Assembly: GCA_905221615.1 (NCBI GenBank)
Contig: CAJNDT010000613.1
Location: forward strand, 865,824 to 929,823
Length of the DNA stretch: 64,000 nt
Origin: Symbiodinium sp. CCMP2592
Taxonomy: Eukaryota; Sar; Dinophyceae; Suessiales; Symbiodiniaceae
Reading direction: 5' to 3'
Every line of letters begins with the position of its first letter. Positions within the stretch are counted from its first letter, which is position 1. Of this stretch, positions 21,335-30,500 are shown in pieces. The notes under the pieces were generated by a model. That model was not told the origin of the DNA and made no database searches. It saw nothing but the letters and a program-made list of their open reading frames with translations. Both the position numbers and the translations under genes were made by a program.

Positions 21335-23450
21335 TATAGTAGCCTTAAACCCAAACCTTCAAAAGCCCAAAAGCCTCCTTGTGCGTCCGTGCCTTGTCTT
21401 CGTTCTTCCGTTGTGGCATATTCGAGTATAGTCCCGTGGCCTACCATTATGGTATCATCCTGTCGGGCCATTAGCGGATTCTATTATGGTATGGTTCTAT
21501 GGGGCATATAAGTATAACGTAGAAGGAATCCTCCTGCCGAGGCATCGTTGCAGATCCGCACATTCTCAACGTTGCCCTGACTCGTGCTCGGCGCGGCCTC
21601 GTCGTCCTTGGCCACGAAGCTACGCTGCTTGCTTTGCAGTAAGGGCTATGGTCCTAAGATAAAGGCCCCAAACATGTTTAAGAATATTGCAAGTGTGGCA
21701 CGTATGTAGCGACAACAAGCTGCATTGCATCCAATAGTCGAAGGTTTGCAGGCCTTGCTCACAGGTTGAGTTGGCGGCAACTGTAGCAACTCCAGAACGC
21801 GACACAGCGTTAATCTCCAATGTAGTGTCTTGATCAACAGATCAAGTATGCCACCTCAGCTTTCTATCACCAAGGCCAGACATGCAGCAATCGTAGCAGC
21901 GGCCGCCATAGTATAACCAGCCTGCCATTAAGGGCACCTGCCACCACCCAAAACCCCTCCCTGAGCCCCTAATCATCCTGCATTATCCATAATGAGGAAT
22001 ATAGCATAATTCCCATAGTTTAGGGTCCCTAAGGTAATGCAGGATTTATATCATCAACAGAAAGACTCGAGACCCGGGTCACAGTCAGGGCAAAAAGTCA
22101 AACACGGCAAAAGGCATTCGTTACCATGCACCAGGAGCTGCGGCATGGTGGAGCCCGGAATCCAAAAACAACAAAACCCTAAGGGTCCATTTCATCATTA
22201 TTTATGGGTTTTGGTACACAAGGCCCCGTATTCCTACAAGAAGGAGTACTTGGAGCCTTACGGAAATCCCTTAAAACCCCGAAACCCTAAACCCTCGATC
22301 CCTCAAGGCAGGAAGGCTTTCCATGCCCAGGTTATCGCAAGATCCGAACTGGAAGGCATTCTTCGATCACTGCCGGCAGACGGCGGCTCGGACGCTTTCA
22401 GGTCAGGTTCGGATTGCAGGCTTAGGGTTTAGGGGTTTAGGGGCTTAGGGTTCAGGGAGGGGTTTAGGGCTTTGAGGTTTAGTGGTTCAGGGTTTAGGGC
22501 GGGGTTTAGGGTTACCGGGTTGAGGGATTTAGGGTTTATGGGCTTGGGGTTCGGATTGCAGGATGTTGTGAGCTTCTTCAATATCGGCATACTCGATTCG
22601 CAGGTCTTGTTGCAAGCACAAGAGTTAAAGGCCTCCAAAATTAGGATGAAGACGGGTGTGGTAATCCCAAAATCGAAGTCCCTACATACAGTATCCTTAG
22701 TCCTCCCTACCTTCATCCCAGCTTCTGAGGCCACCAACAGAAGTTTCAGAGCAAAGTCGGCTCAATCTGGTGAGCCCTCACACCCTGCGCGGGAATTAGC
22801 TCGTAATGGGGTTGGATGAACTCGGTGATTCCGACCACCCCTTAACGCACAGTCCACATGGCTTCGGGGTCTTTATAAGTACTAAGGCTACATTTGTATA
22901 GCAAAATCCCAAGCCCTCGCGCCCGATCCGATTGGCTGCTGTAAGGATGTGCAGATACGAAGAGCCTTGGCGGCGTCAGCTCGGTATTTGCAGAATGGTC
23001 CAGCTTGGGCAAGAAACCCTCAGACTTCAGACGCCTCAGTTCTTTCAGCCCTACACGCTTGAACCCTGAACCCTAAGATTCCTTCAACACCGATGCCCAA
23101 GATCATGTTTGAGGATCCTGGGACCAGGATCCTGATGCCCACCGAACAGGTAGCCAGATGGATGGATAGATGGACAGATACTTTAGATAGAGAACCTAGA
23201 CCCTCCATCTACCCTCTATTAGACCCTAAATGCCCCTTATTTGGGACCATATACCCCTATTTGAGGGTACAAGGAGGGTCCTGGAAGTGTTTCGGAAGTT
23301 CAAGCTTAGTTTCCTGCATAAGGGTAGAGGTTCCAGCAATGCACCTCCACCAGAAGATAGTGTGTGATGTTTGCAGTTTGGCCCACCGTCGCGTGGCCCT
23401 ACACCCGAAGCCCCCAAAAACCCGCAAAGCCATAAACAACTTCAAAAGCC

Positions 23451-23567
23451 CACTTAAAGGATCATGGGACTTAGTAACTACAGGCTTATAATTGGGGTAG
23501 CTATACTTATGACCCCAATTAAGGTACCTGCAACCCTACTTACTAAGTCCCATGATCCTCCAAGTAG
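23451..23567. repeat. Hairpin element, family C copy 7
   Basis: CACTTAAAGGATCATGGGAC and CTAAGTCCCATGATCCTCC form the arms. The centre is in the same orientation as copies 4 and 6. Confidence 0.75.
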
Positions 23568-23620
23568 TACCCTGAGCCCTAAACCCTATGGATCCCTTTA
23601 ATTAGCCCTTTAAGAACCCT

Positions 23621-23904
23621 TACTAAGTCCCATGATCCTCCATTATAGAACCCTTATAGATCCCCTTAAGGATCCCTTTAAGGACCCCTATAGTACCCTT
23701 AAAGGAACTACTAAGTCCCATGATCCTCCAAGTAAAACACGCAAGCAGAAAGCTGCCTCCGGCCAAAGCTCCTGATACATGGCCTTCTACTTGGAGGATC
23801 ATGGGACTTCGTAGTTCCTTTAAGGGTACTATAGGGCTCTATAATAAAGGGCTCCTTAAAGGGATCTATAAGGGTTCTATAACGGAGGATCATGGGACTT
23901 AGTA
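23621..23904. repeat. Large inverted repeat built from family C arms
   Basis: The segment 23621-23734 (TACTAAGTCCCATGATCC ... CCTCCAAGTA) is matched in reverse complement by 23788-23904, with about 53 bp between. The interior words (TAGATCCCCTTAAGGATCCC against GGGCTCCTTAAAGGGATCTA) also pair. A single unpaired copy of one arm is at 9589-9721. Confidence 0.8.
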
Positions 23905-23997
23905 AGTAAAGTTATAAGTACCCTAATTGGGGTCATAAGTATAGTTAGTTACCCTACAATATAACCTTAGTTACTACGTCCCATGATCCTTTATGTA
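23884..23997. repeat. Hairpin element, family C copy 9
   Basis: GGAGGATCATGGGACTTAGT at the left and ACTACGTCCCATGATCCTTT at the right. Its left arm is shared with the right end of the large inverted repeat, so three arms lie in a chain. Confidence 0.75.
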
Positions 23998-24092
23998 CAG
24001 CGGGCCCAGCAAGCAGACTAGGGCTACATGGGGCATATTCTGCCGTAGCTAGAGAGGGACGGAGGGACTGCACGGAGGCGTTTTTCTATGTG

Positions 24093-24191
24093 GGTGGTTG
24101 TCAAAATGATGGTTCCTTTTTGGTACCCTAAATATTAGGCGCCGTACTATAATCGGGACCCAGAAAGGGACCATAAGTTTGACAACCACCC
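24093..24191. repeat. Hairpin element, family B copy 5 (inverted)
   Basis: GGGTGGTTGTCAAAATGATGG and CCATAAGTTTGACAACCACCC form the arms. The centre (AATATTAGGCGCCGTACTAT) is in the reverse orientation relative to the other B copies. Confidence 0.8.
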
Positions 24192-24297
24192 ATGTTCCGA
24201 CACGAAGAAACCCTCAATTTCACCATGTCTTTCTGGCCTGAAAGGTTGTAGAGTTCACCGGCCACAAAACACGGCCATGATCCCTGAAAGCCAGACT

Positions 24298-24432
24298 TTA
24301 GGGTTCCGGGGTTTAGGGGTTCAGGGGTTTAGGGCTTAGGATTCAGGGGTTAAGGGTTTGGGGTTTAGGGGTTTAGGATTTAGGGTTTAGGGGTTTAAGG
24401 GTTTAGGGGATTAGGGGTTAGGATTTAGGGCC
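24298..24432. repeat. Degenerate TTTAGGG tract
   Basis: About fifteen telomere-like words with GGGG and ATT variants, one of the longer degenerate tracts. Confidence 0.75.
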
Positions 24433-24891
24433 CCGTTAGGGCTTTGAAGGGTTTTTCGATCCGAGGTCCGCCCCTGATCAGCACGCAGCCGGAGATCTTG
24501 GAGGAGCTTTTCCCAGGAAATAAAAAAAACAGAGAATATTACCAAGACTGTTTTGGGGGTTCCTTATTACAAGTACAGTATATATATATATATATATACC
24601 ACAATTCCTTATTCTCACTAATATAGGGACCCATAGGTGTTTTTGTTGCTTACCTGATCGCCGAACAAGGCTTCCTGTTTCATTCATGTACCCACATAGT
24701 AAGTCGTTCGGCCCTAAAGCATTTATATCCATGGGAAAACTTCAAGGCCAAAGTGTGTACTATCTGGGGTGACCCCTAAACCCTAAACCCTAAACCCTAA
24801 ACCCAACCCTAAAGCCCTAAACCTTAGGACCTCGGGTTTGGGAGCGCTGATTTTGTAATTAGGCATCCTCTAGGGTTGATGGGGATAGGTT

Positions 24892-24990
24892 AGAAGGGGC
24901 CCCCACCCTGTAATAGTGACTATAAGGATCATATTAGGGCCCTACTATATTCCTATTATACCACTATTACAGGGTGGGGGCCCCTTTTAA
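24892..24990. repeat. Hairpin element, family I copy 1
   Basis: AGGGGCCCCCACCCTGTAAT pairs perfectly with ATTACAGGGTGGGGGCCCCT. The second copy at 51995 has CTG and CAG in the positions where this copy has GGG and CCC, again complementary. Confidence 0.85.
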
Positions 24991-24999
24991 GGTGTAGGG

Positions 25000-26813
25000 T
25001 TTGGTATCTAGGAAGTTCAGCGGCTGCAGCTTTGGAGTTCAGGGAGTTTAGGGCTATTCAATGTTTAGGGGGTTTAGGTTTTTTTGGAGTTGACGCTTTT
25101 TGGGAGTTTAGTTTAAAGGTGTTGCACAGGGGATTAGAGATGAGGAAAGATTCTTCGTTTCTTGACGTTCATGAACATCTTGCGGAGGAGGCTCGAGATC
25201 GCTTCAGGAGCTGTTGAAGTTTTCAAAATTGTCACGCTGTTGCTTAATCTCCGATCCTACCGGAGCTCCAGAATTTTGGAGCTCTTGGTTCCTTGCAACC
25301 CCGAAGCCCTAAACCCCAGACCTGAACCCAACACCCCAAAATGCATGAAGTATATCACCACTTTCTCCGAAGGTTTGGCTCAGCAGGTATAATACGCGCC
25401 TTACTGTCTACTGTCGATGTCTGTGAAATCCTTGTTCCTGGTGCCCCGTTGGCTTTAGCCTGCGGCTTTGGGGCCATGTGTCTCGTCTTCTCACGAAAAG
25501 CTCGTAAGATCCCATAGATTTCAATTTGATGGAGTGCCGTGTTTTGTTCCCGTAACTCGCTCTCGGGCCCAACGAGCCTAGGAGGGTTGGGTTTCAGCAG
25601 CAACAATCATACAAAAACAACAACTTTTATACTTCCGGTTGTGATCCCAAAACCCTTGCAATAGTCTCGCATCAGGGCTTCACAATGCAAATATCTTAAT
25701 CATCAGCCTGCGTGAGTTGTTGGGTTGTTTTGCTTAATCTTCTTAGAGCATATCACACGGTGTCTGACAGAATCCTGACTTCCCCATTAGTTCTATTCGC
25801 AACCAGCCTTTGTCAACACAAATTGAAACACAAACTCACCAATCAATCCCACAATCCCTTCCCCCTTCATGCTCCCCGTCCCCAAAAGCAGCTTAAGCAC
25901 TGTGCGCCCTAGAAAGCCCCACACAATCCCTCGCAGAATTGGGTTGCTGTTAAGGAACTTAGTTTAAGCTAGTGGAATAGGGACATATGTAGTTTTGTTG
26001 TGTTTTGTTGTAGCCACTTAACTTAAAACCCCCGAGCAAGAACCCAGATAATCTCTGTACAGTCCCACTAGAGACAGCCTGCCGGCTCAGGCTGACGTTG
26101 CATGCGAAGCTTTTGATCTTCCACTTAGCAGCCCTGTTCGGCAGCACTGAGCGTTGCTTGGATGATGAAAGCTACCGTCTAAGGTGCCGCCGGGGGGAGG
26201 ACTTCTTAGGGTTTGGGGATATGTTACACAGACACATAATATTTTCATCCAAAGCTCAGGTGATCACCCGAACTTAAATCTAATCCGGGACTCAACCCTA
26301 CTGTCATCTTGGCTGTTACTGTAGTTGTAAGAAGTAGCAAAAGATTGGGATATCAGCAAGCGCAGCAGTGAGGAGACTAATCACTGACATGTCGTCGTTA
26401 CTACTGTTATCACTAGTGTCCTTTTTCCAGTTATTGAGATTATGATTTGATCCGAAGTCCAAATTAGCCAGAACCCCAAACCAGTCTAAGCCAGAGACAA
26501 GCCTGACAGTATCTGACAGTAGTTCGTATGAAAGGGTTCGACTCTCTAACCCCTCGTATCAGCCCCTTCATAATCCCAACAACATGCTGAGATAAGGGTC
26601 GAAGACTGCGGGGAGATTCCCTATCAAGGGAGGGTCCCTACTGAAAGGCTCGACGTTGAGAACATAGTCCTCAGTGTTCTATGCAAATCAGTAACCTGCT
26701 ATGGCTCAGATATGAGTAAGAGTTAAACCCTAAATCCTAAACTCTATACACCCTCATATACCCCTATTTAACCCCTTAATGGGACAAACTCTAGCAAACT
26801 ACTTTGTGGGCAC
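25000..26813. other. Unique sequence with no recognisable feature
   Basis: About 1.8 kb almost without heptamers or hairpins. Open frames are all under 85 codons and none resembles a known protein. It separates the repeat-dense part from the retroelement. Confidence 0.5.
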
Positions 26814-27076
26814 GTGAAAGGGGGGGTTTTAAAGGCGTGCCTCAACCTGATCCGGCTCGCCTGGTCCCGCAGCCCCCTGGTCTCCTCTAAACCCTGGAAG
26901 CTCCGTGCTTGGGCCACAGCCTGTACAACAATTTCAAGTGCTGTAATTTTAACGCTACGCCGCCCGCCTCGGCTGTGTAGCGGCAGCAGTCGATGTTTTT
27001 TTTATGCTAGGGCGGCCTGTCAAACCCCAACCTTTACACGGTTGTTGATACGAAGTGCGAGGAGAACGGGTACAAA

Positions 27077-27153
27077 GGGGGTGGAGGGGGGGGGGGGGGG
27101 GGGGGAGAGGGGGAGGGGGGGGGCAGGAGGAGAAGGGGGGAGGGGGGGGGGGT
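27077..27153. repeat. G-rich homopolymer tract
   Basis: A stretch of about 77 bp that is almost pure G on the + strand with scattered A and one C. It lies about 280 bp upstream of the retroelement leader hairpin. Confidence 0.9.
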
Positions 27154-27355
27154 GAAACCATAAACCTCTAAAGGGGTAGCTCTAACAGGTACCTACAGCA
27201 ATGGCTGCATGCTCATACATATACATTCCGCTGCCCATTGGCTCACAGTGGTTTTACCATATTGAGACAAGACAAGCTCTCCTTGCGTAGCAAGACAAAA
27301 CAACTACTGTCCGTGTGCAGGGCGCTGCCCTTTGATCCTTAGGGAATAACTGGTC

Positions 27356-27393
27356 ATACACCTCCTCACAAGGAGTATTCCTTGGGGGTGTAT
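27356..27393 (+). promoter_or_regulatory. Leader stem-loop of the retroelement
   Basis: ATACACC (27356-27362) pairs with GGTGTAT (27387-27393), and inside it CAAGGA pairs with TCCTTG around a GTAT loop. Such stable leader hairpins next to the primer site are common in retroelement RNAs. A role in packaging or priming is inference. Confidence 0.6.
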
Positions 27394-27406
27394 CGGCACA
27401 GTTTTC

Positions 27407-27424
27407 TGGTAGCGGAGCCCGGAA
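27407..27424 (+). promoter_or_regulatory. Probable tRNA primer-binding site
   Basis: TGGTAGCGGAGCCCGGAA begins with the TGG that complements a tRNA CCA end. It resembles the initiator-methionine type sites (TGGTAGCAGAG, TGGTATCAGAGC) used by many copia elements. It lies 96 bp before the Gag start, and CA at 27399-27400 could be the last bases of a 5' LTR. Which tRNA matches is not established. Confidence 0.5.
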
Positions 27425-27502
27425 AGGGCCGCCCGCCTCACAAAGTCCGCTACAGCGGTCGGCCTCGCCGAACGCTTAACCAAGCGGATAAGAGGCAGCA
27501 CA

Positions 27503-30500
27503 ATGTCGAGCTCGCATAGCGAAGCCGACGGCAGTTCCCAATCCTCCGGGGGATATGAGAACGAAGAGACCTCCCAAGGTCCAGCTACTTATGTCGCACA
27601 GTCATATGCAACATCTGACCGCATGCTTGCATCATTAGGCATAACGCCCAAGATCGCGCCTGCCTATGATGGCACCACCTCGTGGTTTGAGTATGAACAG
27701 TTGATTGACGACTGGTGCGACATAACAACGCTGGATGACACCAAAAGAGGTCCGTCTCTCAAGACGAGGCTCTCCGGATTGGCCGCAGTACAAAAAGAAT
27801 CACTCAACCGAGAAAGGCTTGCAGCCCCAGATGGAGTAGATTACTTCAAGAAGAAGATGCGTCCATTTTTCGTGAAAGGAGAACAGTACGTTTTCCTGTG
27901 GCGTTTCCTCGGCCTATTCAAGGCATGGAAGGGCAACCAAGACTTTGTGACTTGGATTGCTAAGTTTGAGATCGTGCTACAGCGCGTGAAAAACTCATGG
28001 ATGGATCTCTTACCAGAGATAGCTCTGGAAGATGCCCATCCAGATTTCATGCAGGCTGTGCAGGCAGATCAAACCTTCTTGCGCCTACAGGATGCAACCG
28101 AGAGAGACACATACGCCGCACGTTTCTTCGAAACATGGAACAAGGAACGCCTTGATAATCATCGAAGAGCGTTTCCTCTAAATGATAATCTCCTAGCTCT
28201 TCTCTTCCTAGTGCAGTCCGACCTAAATGAGATGCAACGTGAGAGGTTGGTAACAGCATTGACCAACCAAGGTCACCGAATTGAGACCTATACGTACCCT
28301 GTGGTACGGCAGACCATGTTCGATCAGTTCTCAACGACCAGAACTGGTCTGCAGGATCCCAACATTCGGCACTCTTCTCACAAGAAGGACCGCCATGGAA
28401 GGAGAGACCAACGCCGCAAACGCGGAGGTCGAAACTTCCTCATCCTCGATCAGGGTGAATACGACGGAGTCGATGGATTCTGGCTCCAAGACGAAGACAC
28501 CCTTGAGGAAGGCTTTCTTGCCGCCGAGGATGAAGAAGCTGTCTTCTGGACAGTTGACGACCATGAAGCCTTCGTTGCAAGGAGATTCAAAAAGGGAAGA
28601 AGACCAAGAATGCGTCCCGGATCACCGGGAAGAGCAAAGGGTGGCAAGCGAAAAGGACGTGGCCGTTTTAGGTCATACCGCGGAAAAGGGAGAGCCAACC
28701 AGGCAGAACATGATCCAACTGATTCCAGCTATTTCGGTAAAGGTAAAGGAAAGGAAAAAGGAAAAGGTGGAAAAGGCAAAGGAAAAGGAAAGGACAAAGG
28801 AGATAAAGGAAGCTCCTTCAAGGGTACAAAAGCAAAAGGCAAAGGTAAGGATACAGCTAAGTCTGCCTCCTTACAAGGAGACCAAACTGGATCTCCACAG
28901 GCCTATGAAAGTTCCACCGCACCGAGCTGGGATTCATGGTATGAGGACAGTTATTATACTGACTCCAGTTGGAATTATGCCGCTTATGACGATCAAACGT
29001 CTTATACATACTATGCATCACAAGCCTCACGAAGAAAGACACGGAGAAAGAAGAGAAGAAATCAAGCAGGATCATCAGGTAGAGGCACAGATCCGAGCGC
29101 GCACCAAGAACCCGTGTACAACTCATCAGTGAGTTACGTGCCCCAGGTCTCTGAACCATCCGAGGGGCAAGGTGTGGAGACTGCAACAGCAGTGTTTCCG
29201 TTGCAGCACACCGTCCTATCTGCTCTCACAGAGCGGATCAATCTTGATAAGAGCCCTACCTTTGTCATACTTGACTCAGGTTGTACTAGGGCTATGGGTT
29301 CCCGCTATGCGGTGAACAGGCTTATCAAGGCCGTGAAGCAACATGCCCCAGGCATGATTGATTTCACTTTTTCACCTTCGAACACGAAGTTCTCTTTCGC
29401 AGATAGTGAAACAGCTCTTATCAAGGAGCGTGTAACTCTATGGTTCAACACAACTCCAAGAAGAGATACAACCATAGAAGTTTTGGATCAGGGAAGAGTC
29501 CCCATTCTGTTCTCCATCGAACAGATGAGGAATTTAAGAATGACTCTCGAGTGTAGTCCCACAGCTGACCTAGCAACGTGTGAAGCTTTTGGTTTGTATA
29601 AAACCCCTCTTCCGATTAGTACCAATAACCATTTGGTATTGGACCTTTTAGGCTTCACTTCCACCAGGAAGTATCTCCCTAAGTCAGGTACGTCGTTCAG
29701 TGCGACGGAGACTGCTCTAGGAGCCAAGAAGCCTTATACTAGGATACCGGAAGGTCGCTGTCCAGCCTGTGCCGGACAGAAAAAGGCTCACACGTACCTC
29801 AAGGGTTGCGACAAAGCACCTGAGGGAGCAGCTGATCCACCACCGAAGAGGATTTCAGGTAAAAAGAAGCCTCTTCCATCTGATCCGGCAGAATCATCTG
29901 CCAAGAAACTTGATCCACCAGAACCATCTGGTGATGCTCCTGAGCCTTCCGGACCATCGGAACCATCATCAGGCTCTAGGGACAAACCTGCAGAATCCTC
30001 TGCACCACATGAACCTCCAGAAGAAGAAAGACTTGAGGTCCCACCTGCGAAGATAAAGACTCCAAAGGGTCTTAAAAACCTTCTGAAGAAATCCCGCAAA
30101 TATGCGGTTAAATCTCCTGTTGAAGAGAAGTCTAAGGTCCCAGGAGCTGATGACGGGACGGAGGTAAGACCACTTGAGTCAAGAGAATACCCGGCTCCTG
30201 GTACAGACTCACCTACAGGTGAAGAGATTGTCGCAGAACCATCGCCATCTCTTCCCATTGCTCTTCGCAGGATTCATGAGAAGCTTAAGGACCCTGTAGA
30301 ACTCTATAAGCTTCACCTTAAGCACCGTCATATGAGTACGGATCAGTTCAAGCGACGCACAAAAGCCTTACAGATCCCAAAGGAGATATACGAGCTATAT
30401 GACCAACTGGTCAAAAAGTGTTCAGCCTGCCAGGAACATGTGAGAGCTCCTTCAAGAGCGAAGATTTCTGGTTTAAGATCAGAGACTTTCGGTGATCTCA

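Larger units (their letters stand above)
1..26813. other. Gene-poor tract of telomere-like heptamers and hairpin elements
   Basis: No reading frame here looks like a gene: the open frames are short, overlap repeats, or translate the CCCTAAA heptamer into Leu-Asn-Pro-Lys-Pro runs. What fills the tract is (a) degenerate TTTAGGG/CCCTAAA words in both orientations, (b) dispersed 85-190 bp inverted-repeat elements listed separately, (c) short related words such as CCCTTATAGATCCC and CCTTTAAAGG that link them, and (d) a few microsatellites. Stretches 7.9-8.5, 14.7-16.5, 21.3-22.4 and 25.0-26.8 kb are mostly free of these repeats, and I see nothing recognisable in them. Exons shorter than 60 codons could be missed. 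Confidence 0.7.

Noticed and set aside
22429-22737. Minus-strand frame with LNPKPLNP-type peptide repeats, also seen at 651-881
   Set aside because: The repeats are simply translations of degenerate CCCTAAACC heptamers; no coding signal beyond them.
26530-26575. GGGTTCGACTCTCT as a tRNA B box
   Set aside because: The T-arm does not pair well and no D-arm, anticodon arm or acceptor stem could be formed around it.
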